In this document: positions 48,127 to 56,994 of the stretch, piece by piece
Position numbering within the stretch: position 1 is the stretch's first letter
Layout: the number at the start of each line of letters is the position of its first letter
Assembly: GCF_013369335.1 (NCBI RefSeq)
Contig: NZ_SZQJ01000007.1
Coordinates: 1-64,000, forward strand
Origin: Vibrio sp. JPW-9-11-11
Lineage (GTDB): Bacteria > Pseudomonadota > Gammaproteobacteria > Enterobacterales > Vibrionaceae
Direction of reading: 5' to 3'
DNA: 64,000 bases
Translations under genes and position numbers: made by a program
Notes under the pieces: model-generated
Seen by the model: only the letters and a program-made list of their open reading frames with translations
What the model was told of the DNA's origin: nothing
The model's database searches: none

Positions 48127-49005
48127 ATGTCAATCAAGATTAAAACTGCTGAAGAAATCGAACGTATGCGACTAGCGGGGGCGCTCGCCGCTGAAATCCT
48201 AGAAATGATCGAACCTCATATCAAAGAGGGCGTGACAACCGATGAGCTCAACCAAATTTGTCACGATTATGGGATTGAAAAAGGCGCTTACTCAGCGCCG
48301 CTCGATTACCATGGTTTTCCTAAATCAATCTGTACGTCGATCAACCATATTGTTTGTCACGGCATCCCTGCCTCACAAGATGAAGTGGGCAGCAATGGTC
48401 AAGTGAAGCCAGCCGTTTTAAAAAACGGCGACATCATCAATGTCGACATTACCGTGATCATTCCAAACCAAGCTGGGGCAGATCTTAACGTTCGCCCAGA
48501 AGGCTACCACGGTGATACCTCGAAAATGTTCTTGGTCGGTGATGTTTCTCCGGCGGACAAACGTTTGTGTATGGTGACTCAAGAAGCGCTATACGTCGGT
48601 ATGCGCCAAGTGAAACCTGGTGCAACCGTTGGCGATATTGGTACCGCGATCGAGAAATACATCAAAACCAATAATAAGAACAACCCACGTAATAAGTTCT
48701 CGATAGTAAAAGACTTCTGTGGTCACGGCATTGGTAACGAGTTCCACGAAGAGCCGCAAATCGTCCATTACAAAAACAATGATCGCCGTGTTCTTAAAGA
48801 AGGGATGTGTTTTACCATCGAGCCGATGATTAACGAAGGTAAGTTTGGCGTAACTGTCGATGCTGAAGACGACTGGACGGTCTACACCGGCGATGGTAAA
48901 AAATCGGCCCAGTATGAACACACGGTACTGGTCACGAAAACAGGCTGTGAAGTGTTAACCCTTCGTAGTGATGACACCATCCCGCGTCATATGAATAACG
49001 CCTAA
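48127..49005 (+). CDS. map: Methionine aminopeptidase, type I
   Basis: Removes the N-terminal Met from nascent proteins. Dinuclear metal ligands are D107, D130, H200, E232 and E264, and H78 in VCHGIP is the substrate-contacting His. At 292 aa it is about 28 residues longer than E. coli Map. The excess is in three loops: about 11 residues after HGIP, 12 between the two Asp ligands (D107-D130), and 7 before CGHGIG. It is divergent from rpsB, as in E. coli, and has its own terminator. Confidence 0.95.
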   Translation: MSIKIKTAEEIERMRLAGALAAEILEMIEPHIKEGVTTDELNQICHDYGIEKGAYSAPLDYHGFPKSICTSINHIVCHGIPASQDEVGSNGQVKPAVLKNGDIINVDITVIIPNQAGADLNVRPEGYHGDTSKMFLVGDVSPADKRLCMVTQEALYVGMRQVKPGATVGDIGTAIEKYIKTNNKNNPRNKFSIVKDFCGHGIGNEFHEEPQIVHYKNNDRRVLKEGMCFTIEPMINEGKFGVTVDAEDDWTVYTGDGKKSAQYEHTVLVTKTGCEVLTLRSDDTIPRHMNNA

Positions 49006-49016
49006 TTGACTCCCCC

Positions 49017-49045
49017 TATCCTCGCTTCGGCGGGGATATTTTTTA
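49017..49045 (+). terminator. Terminator of map
   Basis: ATCCTCGC (49018-49025) pairs with GCGGGGAT (49030-49037) around a TTCG tetraloop, and six T residues follow. Confidence 0.9.
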
Positions 49046-49161
49046 TCTCCGCGCCACACGAGCGATGGTCTAAACAACGCTAAACCTGTTTAACGGTTTA
49101 GCTTGGCTAAGCTCTTTGATAGATTAGTCGCTATTAGGACTATTTTGCATGGATTCGCTGT

Positions 49162-51783
49162 ATGCCCTTTCAATCACCTTTAACCTTTTCTGAACAACAG
49201 ATCGACATCAACGAGCTTAAGAATCAGCTCGAGGCTTTCGCCGACTATCAAAAGCAAGAGTTTCTCTCTCACCACCCCGTCACCGATCTCGTACTCGGGC
49301 GAGCGGAGTATATTGACCTATTGCTCAATCGTTTGTGGCAACACTTTGGCTTTTCTCAACAGCCCAATATCAGCTTAGTCGCCGTCGGTGGCTATGGTCG
49401 TGGCGAGCTACACCCCCTTTCTGATATCGATATTTTGGTGGTTTCACGAAAATCACTGCCCGACGCTTTGGCGAGCAAAGTGAGTGAGTTTATTACCTTA
49501 TTATGGGACTTGCGATTAGAAGTGGGCCACGCGGTACGCAGCGTTGAGGAGTGCGCTGCTATAGGTAAAGATGACCTGACAGTTGCAACGAACCTGCAAG
49601 AGGCCCGTTTACTGTGTGGTTGTGAAGAGACCTTCCACCAGCTCAAGGTCGTGATTCATTCTGAGTCATTCTGGCCAAGCGAAGTCTTTTACAAAGCCAA
49701 AGTCCAAGAGCAGCGTAGTCGACATGCTCGTTATCACGATACCACCTATAACCTTGAGCCAGACATTAAATCGACCCCTGGCGGGCTGCGCGACATCCAC
49801 ACGTTAAGCTGGGTCGCGCGTCGTCATTTCGGCGCAACCTCGCTACTTGAGATGAGCCATTACGGCTTTCTAACCGACGCTGAGTACCGCGAACTGGTTG
49901 AGTGTCAAGATTTCCTTTGGCGGGTGCGCTTTGCACTGCATATCGAACTCAAGCGCTACGACAACCGCCTGACGTTTGCTCATCAAGCTCAAGTGGCAGA
50001 AAGCCTAGGGTATAGCGGTGAAGGTAACCGTGGCGTTGAAATGATGATGAAGGAGTTTTACCGCACTCTACGCCGAGTGGCCGAGTTGAATAAGATGCTG
50101 CTCAAGCTTTTCGACCAAGCGATTTTGGATAACGGTGTTGAAGCAGAGCCAGAAATTTTGAGCGCCGATTTCTTGCGACGGGGCCACTTAATTGAGGCAC
50201 GCAAGCCTGCGCTGTTTCAAGCCCGCCCGGAGACCATTCTCGATATGTTCCTGCATATCGCCAACGACTCAAGTATCGAAGGGGTCGCGCCACCCACCAT
50301 GCGCCAGTTGCGCACCGCAAGGCGCAGGCTCAATAAGTTTCTACACACGATTCCAGCTGCGCGTGAAAAATTCCTCGACCTTTGCCGCCACCCGAACGCC
50401 CTGCATAAAGCGTTTGGGTTAATGCACAAACTCGGCGTATTAGCGGCCTACCTCCCGCAATGGAGTCAAATCGTCGGTCAGATGCAATTTGACCTCTTTC
50501 ATGTCTATACGGTAGACGAACATAGCGTACGCCTACTCAAACACATAAATACGTTTAGTTACGCGAAAAACCACGAAAAGCACCCAATTTGTTGTGAAAT
50601 TTACCCTCGACTACAAAAAAAAGAGCTCCTGATCATTGCCGCTATTTTCCACGACATTGGGAAAGGGCGCGGCGGCGACCACTCGGTCATCGGCGAAGCT
50701 GAAGCGTATGAATTTTGTATCGAGCACGGGCTATCCAAGCCGGAAGCGAAGTTGGTCTCTTGGTTAGTACGCCATCATCTTTTAATGTCAGTCACCGCAC
50801 AAAGACGAGATATTTATGATCCCGAAGTGATCACTGAGTTCGCCAAGCAAGTTCGCGATGAAGAGTATTTGGAATATTTAGTGTGTCTGACAGTGGCCGA
50901 TATTTGCGCGACTAACCCTGAACTGTGGAACAGTTGGAAACGTACCCTACTCGCCGAACTGTTTTATTCTACCCAGCGCGCGCTACGTCGTGGGCTAGAA
51001 AACCCTGTCGATGTCCGGGACCGTATTCGCCACAATCAACATTTGGCCTCAGCCCAACTGCGTAAAGAGGGTTTTAACGCCCGTGAAATTGAAGTGTTGT
51101 GGCAACGCTTTAAAGCCGATTATTTCTTGCGCCACACACATAAGCAGATCGCTTGGCATTGTAGTCACTTATTGCGCCATCAAGATCACTCACAGCCTTT
51201 GGTCTTAATTTCAAAAAAAGCCACTCGAGGCGGCACTGAAGTGTTTGTTTACAGCAAGGACCAGCACGCCCTGTTTGCGACCGTCGTGGCAGAATTAGAC
51301 CGACGCAACCTCAACGTTCACGATGCTCAAGTCATGACCAGTAAAGACGGTTATGTGTTAGATACCTTTATGGTGCTCGATCAAAATGGTGAAGTAATTG
51401 ACGAAAGCCGACACAAAGCGGTCATTAAACATCTTGTGCATGTGCTAGAAGATGGCAGACCTACCAAGATAAAAACTCGTCGTATCCCACGTAACTTACA
51501 ACACTTTAAAGTTAAGACTCAGGTCGATTTTCTCCCGACCAAGAGTAAAAAACGCACCTTAGTGGAGTTTGTCGCGCTCGATACGCCCGGGTTGTTGGCA
51601 ACCGTCGGCGCCACATTCGCAGATTTAAGCCTCCATCTCCACGCAGCCAAAATCACCACCATTGGTGAACGCGCGGAAGACTTGTTCATTATCACCAGCC
51701 AGCACGGGGGCAAACTCAGTGATGAGGAACAGGTAGAACTGCGAGATAAGATCATAAAAAACGTTGCAGAACTAGCACCTTAA
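49162..51783 (+). CDS. glnD: Bifunctional uridylyltransferase/uridylyl-removing enzyme GlnD
   Basis: Glutamine sensor that uridylylates PII at low glutamine and removes UMP at high glutamine. The 873-aa protein has the nucleotidyltransferase motif GGYGRGELHPLSDIDILVV (with the Asp pair), an HD hydrolase domain (HDIGKGRGGDHSVIGE near 500), and two C-terminal ACT domains (from about 690 and 795). The target GlnB is encoded at 26.2-26.5 kb. A GCTAAACC/GGTTTAGC inverted repeat (about 49079-49102) precedes it. dapD, which often follows in enterics, is absent. Confidence 0.96.
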   Translation: MPFQSPLTFSEQQIDINELKNQLEAFADYQKQEFLSHHPVTDLVLGRAEYIDLLLNRLWQHFGFSQQPNISLVAVGGYGRGELHPLSDIDILVVSRKSLPDALASKVSEFITLLWDLRLEVGHAVRSVEECAAIGKDDLTVATNLQEARLLCGCEETFHQLKVVIHSESFWPSEVFYKAKVQEQRSRHARYHDTTYNLEPDIKSTPGGLRDIHTLSWVARRHFGATSLLEMSHYGFLTDAEYRELVECQDFLWRVRFALHIELKRYDNRLTFAHQAQVAESLGYSGEGNRGVEMMMKEFYRTLRRVAELNKMLLKLFDQAILDNGVEAEPEILSADFLRRGHLIEARKPALFQARPETILDMFLHIANDSSIEGVAPPTMRQLRTARRRLNKFLHTIPAAREKFLDLCRHPNALHKAFGLMHKLGVLAAYLPQWSQIVGQMQFDLFHVYTVDEHSVRLLKHINTFSYAKNHEKHPICCEIYPRLQKKELLIIAAIFHDIGKGRGGDHSVIGEAEAYEFCIEHGLSKPEAKLVSWLVRHHLLMSVTAQRRDIYDPEVITEFAKQVRDEEYLEYLVCLTVADICATNPELWNSWKRTLLAELFYSTQRALRRGLENPVDVRDRIRHNQHLASAQLRKEGFNAREIEVLWQRFKADYFLRHTHKQIAWHCSHLLRHQDHSQPLVLISKKATRGGTEVFVYSKDQHALFATVVAELDRRNLNVHDAQVMTSKDGYVLDTFMVLDQNGEVIDESRHKAVIKHLVHVLEDGRPTKIKTRRIPRNLQHFKVKTQVDFLPTKSKKRTLVEFVALDTPGLLATVGATFADLSLHLHAAKITTIGERAEDLFIITSQHGGKLSDEEQVELRDKIIKNVAELAP

Positions 51784-51868
51784 GCGATCAAGAGCACAAG
51801 TTATAAACTTGGCCTAAAAAGCACTGTCTACCACGATCATAGGCTGCTACATTATAATTGATTAGTCA

Positions 51869-51892
51869 TTCCCTGAGCCCGAACTCAGGGAA
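51869..51892 (+). repeat. Hairpin in the yaeH leader
   Basis: TTCCCTGAG (51869-51877) and CTCAGGGAA (51884-51892) form a 9-bp perfect stem with a six-base loop. It starts 10 bases after a TATAAT (51853-51858), so it would sit at the very 5' end of the yaeH mRNA if that -10 box is used. Confidence 0.5.
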
Positions 51893-51920
51893 CATTACAA
51901 CAACACAATAGAGGTAGCCT

Positions 51921-52304
51921 ATGTATCCACACCTCACAGGTTTAGGTATTCATGACCCTAAACAAATTGAGCGCTATTCACTCCGTCAAGAAGCGCACAA
52001 GGATGTGTTAAAGATTTATTTTCACAAGCAAAAAGGGGAATTGTTTGCGAAAAGCGTTAAGTTTAAGTACCCACGCCAAACAAAGAATGTCCTTATAGAC
52101 AGCGGTAGTCACCAGTATAAAGAAGTAACCGAAATCAACCGCAACCTTACCTTAGTGATCGACGAACTCAACCAACTAACCAAGCCGCACAAACCCACAG
52201 AAGCGGATATCAAACAGAAAGTGCTGTCTGATTTACGTCATTTGGAAAAAGTCGTCTCGAGTAAAATTGCTGAGATAGAAGCAGATTTAGAGAAGCTGAA
52301 ATAG
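51921..52304 (+). CDS. yaeH: UPF0325/DUF3461 family protein YaeH
   Basis: A 127-aa cytoplasmic protein, conserved but uncharacterised. It contains the family core [21 protein letters not shown] and [16 protein letters not shown], and ends in a coiled-coil-like [14 protein letters not shown]. It resembles E. coli YaeH, which is also near glnD and map. Followed by an exceptional 22-bp inverted repeat. Confidence 0.85.
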   Translation: MYPHLTGLGIHDPKQIERYSLRQEAHKDVLKIYFHKQKGELFAKSVKFKYPRQTKNVLIDSGSHQYKEVTEINRNLTLVIDELNQLTKPHKPTEADIKQKVLSDLRHLEKVVSSKIAEIEADLEKLK

Positions 52305-52317
52305 AAGCGAGAAGCGA

Positions 52318-52366
52318 TTAAACCTTGGAAGGCTTGGCACCCACTGCCAAGCCTTCCAAGGTTTAA
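52318..52366. repeat. 22-bp perfect inverted repeat after yaeH
   Basis: A 22-base arm (52318-52339) is exactly complementary to 52345-52366 across a five-base loop CCCAC. There are no mismatches and no following T tract longer than three. It lies between the convergent yaeH and pgpA genes. It may act as a bidirectional transcription or decay barrier, or it could be the relic of a small repeat element. Confidence 0.85.
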
Positions 52367-52439
52367 AATTCAGAAAATAACATCAGGTTAGAGTCAGATA
52401 CTTCCGACTAATTAACCTCGAACACCTCGCCACTTTCCT

Positions 52440-52946
52440 TTAAGCAAGCCAGCCTGCGTATTTGCCTACCAAATAGAGCGCAACGCCCGCCATCACACCA
52501 GCAACGATGTCATCTAACATAATGCCTAGACCACCATGGACACGCTTATCCAGCCAGCCTATTGGCCAAGGTTTTACCATATCGAAGAAACGAAACAACA
52601 CAAACCCAGTTAATAGCCATTTCCAGTCAACTACAGATAAGTTGAATAGCGGCACCACTAACATGGTAAGCCAGAAGCCTGCAAACTCATCCCACACTAT
52701 CGCGCCGTGATCATGCACACCCATATCATCTGATGCCACTTGGCAAATTTTCACCCCAAGAATACAGGACACCACCACCACAGTCACATACAGAGGAAGT
52801 GGTAACTGCACCAACAAAAGATAAAAAGGAATCGCTGCCAAGGTCCCCATCGTCCCCGGAATGATTGGTGATAAACCGCTACCAAACCCCGTAGCCAATA
52901 AATGCCAGGGGTTCTTCAATGAAAGGAGCGAGAGAGGATTTGTCAT
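52440..52946 (-). CDS. pgpA: Phosphatidylglycerophosphatase A
   Basis: Inner-membrane phosphatase that converts PGP to phosphatidylglycerol. The 168-aa protein shows PWHLLATGFGSGLSPIIPGTMGTLAAIPFYLL, DEFAGFWLT and RFFDMVKPWPIGWLDKRVHGGLGIMLDDIVAG, the conserved PgpA segments. It follows thiL by six bases, the usual nusB-thiL-pgpA order. Confidence 0.96.
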   Translation of the reverse strand: MTNPLSLLSLKNPWHLLATGFGSGLSPIIPGTMGTLAAIPFYLLLVQLPLPLYVTVVVVSCILGVKICQVASDDMGVHDHGAIVWDEFAGFWLTMLVVPLFNLSVVDWKWLLTGFVLFRFFDMVKPWPIGWLDKRVHGGLGIMLDDIVAGVMAGVALYLVGKYAGWLA

Positions 52947-52952
52947 AATAAA

Positions 52953-53924
52953 TTACTGCTGATTAAAATGATCGTAACCGCATAAAGACCAATCAACGGG
53001 TTGACCTTTACTATGCAACTCAAAAGTGCCTTGTGGGCGAATTTGTCCTATACAGGTGGCTTTTACGCCACAATGAGCCAGAGCACTGTCTATCGAGCCC
53101 TTATTTTGTTCCGGTATGGTAAAGCAAAGCTCATATTCTTCACCACTGGTGAGTGCGTATTGCTGAGCTTGAGTCACACTACCAAGAAATTGGACTAACT
53201 CATTAGAAAGAGGTAAAGCACTGACGTCAAGGCTTAACCCTACATCTGAGCGCTTTAAGATATGACCAATATCTGCAACCACCCCATCTGAGATATCGAT
53301 CGCTGCGCTGGCCAAATTAAGCAATGCTTGTCCCACCAATACGCGAGGAGTCGCTTGATAGTGGCGCTGTTCAAGTGTGGTAGCATAGGGTCTACTGCGC
53401 AATTGGTTGTCTAACACCACATCCAGCCCTGCCTTGCTGTCGCCAAGGTTACCGGTAACGTACACCCAATCGCCAACTTTGGCGCCATCACGACGTAGCG
53501 CTTTGTCACCATCGACCAAGCCCTGCACCGTTAACGTAATGCTCAACGGTCCTTTGGTGGTATCGCCACCGATCAGTTGGATGCCGTAATAGTCAGCCAG
53601 CTCAAAAAAAGCGTCGCAAAAGGGCGTCAACCAAGTGTCATCGGAGCTAGGCAGCGTTAGTGCCAAGGAAACCCAAGCTGGCGTCGCCCCCATTGCTGCC
53701 AGATCACTGATGTTAGAAGCGAGAGCTTTGTGAGCAACCCAAGCTGGGTCTGCGTCGGTGAGAAAATGGGTCCCTGCAACCAAGGTATCGGTACTGACCG
53801 CCAAAGAGAGGTGACTCGGCACCTTGACCAAAGCGCAGTCATCCCCTGCCGCTAACAGCACATCTTTACGCTGCTTCTGACGACCAACAAAATACTTTTC
53901 TATAAGATTAAATTCACCAGCCAT
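52953..53924 (-). CDS. thiL: Thiamine-monophosphate kinase
   Basis: Phosphorylates thiamine phosphate to thiamine diphosphate. The 323-aa PurM-fold enzyme contains GDDCALVKVPSHLSLAVSTDTLVAGTHF, KALASNISDLAAMGATPAWVSLALTLP, GGDTTKG and DISDGVVADIGHIL. It is separated from nusB by a terminator hairpin and followed by pgpA. Confidence 0.96.
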   Translation of the reverse strand: MAGEFNLIEKYFVGRQKQRKDVLLAAGDDCALVKVPSHLSLAVSTDTLVAGTHFLTDADPAWVAHKALASNISDLAAMGATPAWVSLALTLPSSDDTWLTPFCDAFFELADYYGIQLIGGDTTKGPLSITLTVQGLVDGDKALRRDGAKVGDWVYVTGNLGDSKAGLDVVLDNQLRSRPYATTLEQRHYQATPRVLVGQALLNLASAAIDISDGVVADIGHILKRSDVGLSLDVSALPLSNELVQFLGSVTQAQQYALTSGEEYELCFTIPEQNKGSIDSALAHCGVKATCIGQIRPQGTFELHSKGQPVDWSLCGYDHFNQQ

Positions 53925-53985
53925 AGTGTGACCATTTTAACCAAATCTAAACGATTGGTATCAATTGATAAGGAAAACAATAGAC

Positions 53986-54015
53986 ATAAAAAAGGTCAGC
54001 GACTGCTGACCTTTT
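53986..54015 (-). terminator. Terminator of the rib-nusB operon
   Basis: GGTCAGC (53994-54000) pairs with GCTGACC (54005-54011). A and T runs flank it on both sides. Confidence 0.8.
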
Positions 54016-54030
54016 GCTGATTATTATCGA

Positions 54031-54498
54031 TTATTTCTTACGAACATGCGGTGCGGCTTTATCTAGCACACCATTGACGAACTTGTGGCTATCTTCTGCG
54101 GCGAAGACTTTTGCCAGCTCGATGGCTTCGTTGATCACCACTTTGTAAGGAACATCTTCTCGACGCGTCATCTCATACATAGCAAGGCGAAGAAGCGCGA
54201 GCTCCATCATATCCAAATCTTGCATTGGACGCGCGGTGTATGGACGAATCTTACTATCTAGCTCTGTGTGACTTAGCACCACACCTGTTAGCAGGTCACG
54301 GAAGTACGCAACGTCTGTGTCTGGACTAGAAAGCGCAGGCTCTGATGCATGATGCTCTTCTTCATCATACTTACCACCTGACAAAAATTGCTCTTCAATT
54401 GTAGCAACATTTTCTTTAGTAATTTGCCAAGAGTAGATCGCTTGTAGAGCGAATCGACGTGCATTACGACGTGCGGCTGGTTTCACACTGGCCCCCAT
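54031..54498 (-). CDS. nusB: Transcription antitermination protein NusB
   Basis: Partner of S10 (NusE) in rRNA antitermination. The 155-aa all-helical protein begins [43 protein letters not shown] and the C-terminal [30 protein letters not shown] are typical. Its ATG overlaps the ribH stop (TAATG). Confidence 0.96.
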   Translation of the reverse strand: MGASVKPAARRNARRFALQAIYSWQITKENVATIEEQFLSGGKYDEEEHHASEPALSSPDTDVAYFRDLLTGVVLSHTELDSKIRPYTARPMQDLDMMELALLRLAMYEMTRREDVPYKVVINEAIELAKVFAAEDSHKFVNGVLDKAAPHVRKK

Positions 54499-54968
54499 TA
54501 GGAATCGATTTCAGAAAGAACGTTAATCATCTCAAGTGCGCTTAGTGCAGCCTCTGCACCTTTATTACCAGCCTTGGTTCCTGCGCGCTCAATTGCTTGG
54601 TCAATTGTATCAACGGTGAGTACGCCAAATGCAACTGGAAGGCTAAACTCCAGAGAAACTTGCGCAAGACCTTTGTTACATTCACTACAAACATAGTCGA
54701 AATGCGGTGTACCGCCACGAATTACAGTGCCAAGCGATACGATTGCATCGTATTTGCCTGTTTTCGCAACACGCTGAGCAACCAATGGCAGCTCGACGGC
54801 GCCAGGACAGCGAACAACGGTGATGTTGTCTTCGCTAACTTGGCCATGGCGTTTTAAAGTATCGATTGCACCAGACAATAGACTTTCGTTAATAAAACTG
54901 TTGAAACGAGAAATAACGATAGCAATTTTTGCGTTTGGCGCTGGGAAGCCACCCTCGATCACTTTCAT
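54498..54968 (-). CDS. ribH: 6,7-dimethyl-8-ribityllumazine synthase
   Basis: Penultimate riboflavin step. The start at 54968 ([20 protein letters not shown]) has AAGGAAGG upstream and gives 156 aa. Conserved pieces are [49 protein letters not shown] and [24 protein letters not shown]. It is 198 bases after ribB, with no terminator apparent in that gap, and coupled to nusB. Confidence 0.96.
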   Translation of the reverse strand: MKVIEGGFPAPNAKIAIVISRFNSFINESLLSGAIDTLKRHGQVSEDNITVVRCPGAVELPLVAQRVAKTGKYDAIVSLGTVIRGGTPHFDYVCSECNKGLAQVSLEFSLPVAFGVLTVDTIDQAIERAGTKAGNKGAEAALSALEMINVLSEIDS

Positions 54969-55166
54969 AAGCCTTCCTTTAACTATGTTCATCAAGTGAG
55001 AATCGCCGGATTCTAGCACAATTCTGTGAGCAATATCTAATAGAAATTAGCTCCAATCGATTTCCCGGCATCGGTTTTATTCAGGCGGTATTAATCGATA
55101 ACCAAGCCACTCATTTGAGCGCTTAGTGAGCGTTTTTAGCGTCAACTAAGTGCGATAGACAAATGG

Positions 55167-56276
55167 TTAATCACAAACGTATTCAACCACATTAAGACCG
55201 AACCCACCGAGTGCGTGATACTTCTTATTTGTTGAAGAAAGTAAACGCATGTCATGCACACCAAGATCTTGCAAGATTTGTGAGCCAACACCGACGCGGC
55301 GTGACGTTCCCTGCTTTTTCGCGAGTGTTGGCGCTTGACCTTTGTCTTGTGCTTCAAACATTTTTACACGATGAATCAATAACTCAGTAGACTCTTCATT
55401 ACCTAGGATCACCAACACGCCGCCATCACTGCCAATACGTTGCATTGCTTTATCCAGTGTCCAGCTGCGCTCGGCGTTACGGTCACTGTGCAACAAGTCG
55501 GTAAAGGTATCTTGCAAGTGAACGCGAACCAAAGGTGTTTGACCAGTGAGATCCCCTTTACACATTGCGTAGTGAATCTGATTGTCAATAACATCGCGAT
55601 AGGTAACCAAATCGAACTCACCAAACTCGGTCGGTAGTTTACACTGTGCCACACGTTCAATCGTCGTTTCGGTGTTGTTGCGATATTCGATCAGATCGGC
55701 GATAGTGCCTAACTTAACACCATGTTTCTCAGCGAAAATCTCCAAATCTGGGCGACGCGCCATAGTGCCGTCGTCGTTAAGGATTTCAACAATCACACCA
55801 GCAGGTTCACAACCGGCTAAGCGCGCCAAATCGCAGCCCGCTTCGGTATGCCCCGCACGAGTTAATACCCCGCCCTCTTGAGCTGCTAAAGGAAAAATAT
55901 GCCCAGGCTGGACCAAGTCAGCCGCTTTTGCGTCTTGGGCGACCGCCGCCTGAACGGTGCGGGCGCGATCAGCGGCTGAAATGCCGGTCGTCACCCCTTC
56001 TGCCGCTTCAATAGACACCGTGAAGTTCGTGGTGTACTGAGCATTATTGTCTTGAACCATTGGCGGCAAACCTAAACGCTCACAACGCTCTTTGGTCATG
56101 GTCAAACAAATCAAACCTCGGCCATGTGTTGCCATGAAGTTGATCGCTTCTGGCGTCACGTGCTCAGCCGCCATAATTAAGTCACCTTCGTTTTCACGAT
56201 CTTCATCGTCCATGAGGATAACCATTTTTCCTAGGCGAATATCTTCAATAATCTCTTGGGGCGTACTAATTGGCAT
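55167..56276 (-). CDS. ribB: 3,4-dihydroxy-2-butanone-4-phosphate synthase with degenerate GTP cyclohydrolase II-like domain (RibBX type)
   Basis: N-terminal RibB domain (1-200) is intact: [33 protein letters not shown] and [14 protein letters not shown]. The C-terminal domain (about 207-369) aligns with GTP cyclohydrolase II ([25 protein letters not shown], then [23 protein letters not shown]). It lacks the three zinc cysteines and the RQEGRNIGL catalytic stretch, having [20 protein letters not shown] and [19 protein letters not shown] instead. It should therefore make the 4-carbon unit only; GTP cyclohydrolase II must come from ribA elsewhere. Confidence 0.88.
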   Translation of the reverse strand: MPISTPQEIIEDIRLGKMVILMDDEDRENEGDLIMAAEHVTPEAINFMATHGRGLICLTMTKERCERLGLPPMVQDNNAQYTTNFTVSIEAAEGVTTGISAADRARTVQAAVAQDAKAADLVQPGHIFPLAAQEGGVLTRAGHTEAGCDLARLAGCEPAGVIVEILNDDGTMARRPDLEIFAEKHGVKLGTIADLIEYRNNTETTIERVAQCKLPTEFGEFDLVTYRDVIDNQIHYAMCKGDLTGQTPLVRVHLQDTFTDLLHSDRNAERSWTLDKAMQRIGSDGGVLVILGNEESTELLIHRVKMFEAQDKGQAPTLAKKQGTSRRVGVGSQILQDLGVHDMRLLSSTNKKYHALGGFGLNVVEYVCD

Positions 56277-56338
56277 CTTGTTATTCCTTAATCGGCTTCT
56301 CGCGGCGAATATTTTTGACGTAGGGTTATAGGATTGAC

Positions 56339-56992
56339 TTAAGCAAAACCGTTCTGTTGTAAAAACTCCATGGTGAGACGAGACTCTGACGATGGCTCGT
56401 GCTGACTCTGAAGCAGGCGTTCCATATATCGCGCCATAACGTCAACCTCAAGATTGACTTTACGCCCCAGATTAAAATCAGCCATCGTAGTTTCACCGCT
56501 GGTATGAGGAACTATGGTCAATTTGAACGCATTTTTGCGCAATGCGTTGACGGTTAAACTGATGCCATCGACAGTAATCGAGCCTTTCTCTGCGATGTAC
56601 TTACTCAGTTCGGCTGGCATCGAAACCCAAAACTCAATCGCTCGCCCGACCATATTGCGCTCGACAATTTCTCCCACACCATCAACATGGCCAGACACAA
56701 TGTGCCCTCCAAATCGAGTGGTTGGTAGCATAGCTTTCTCTAGATTCAATTTGTCGCCCGCTTGATAGTCAGCAAAGCCAGTTTTGTTGAGTGTTTCAAG
56801 TGAAAGATCAGCGCTGTAGCTTGTCTGGCTAAAATCAACCACGGTCAAACAGACACCGTTAGTCGCAATACTGTCGCCCAATTTGACATCGGACATATCC
56901 AGTTTGCCGACCTCAACGGTGACGCTAACATCTTCCCCTTTGGGAGTAATCGCTGTAAGCGTACCTACAGCCTCTATAATACCTGTAAACAT
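56339..56992 (-). CDS. ribE: Riboflavin synthase alpha chain
   Basis: Final step of riboflavin synthesis, by dismutation of lumazine. The 217-aa protein has two internally repeated lumazine-binding domains: [19 protein letters not shown] with [13 protein letters not shown] in the first, [14 protein letters not shown] with [14 protein letters not shown] in the second. It lies two bases after ribD and 62 bases before ribB. Confidence 0.96.
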   Translation of the reverse strand: MFTGIIEAVGTLTAITPKGEDVSVTVEVGKLDMSDVKLGDSIATNGVCLTVVDFSQTSYSADLSLETLNKTGFADYQAGDKLNLEKAMLPTTRFGGHIVSGHVDGVGEIVERNMVGRAIEFWVSMPAELSKYIAEKGSITVDGISLTVNALRKNAFKLTIVPHTSGETTMADFNLGRKVNLEVDVMARYMERLLQSQHEPSSESRLTMEFLQQNGFA

Positions 56993-56994
56993 GA

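Noticed and set aside
49079..49102. GCTAAACC/GGTTTAGC inverted repeat before glnD as a terminator
   Set aside because: No T tract follows on either strand, and map already has a strong terminator upstream at 49017-49045. At most it is a leader or operator element.
55020..55166. FMN riboswitch near the riboflavin genes
   Set aside because: The gaps before ribB (62 bp) and ribH (198 bp) show none of the conserved FMN aptamer segments such as the AGGGTGAAATTCCC-like core; they are ordinary operon spacing.
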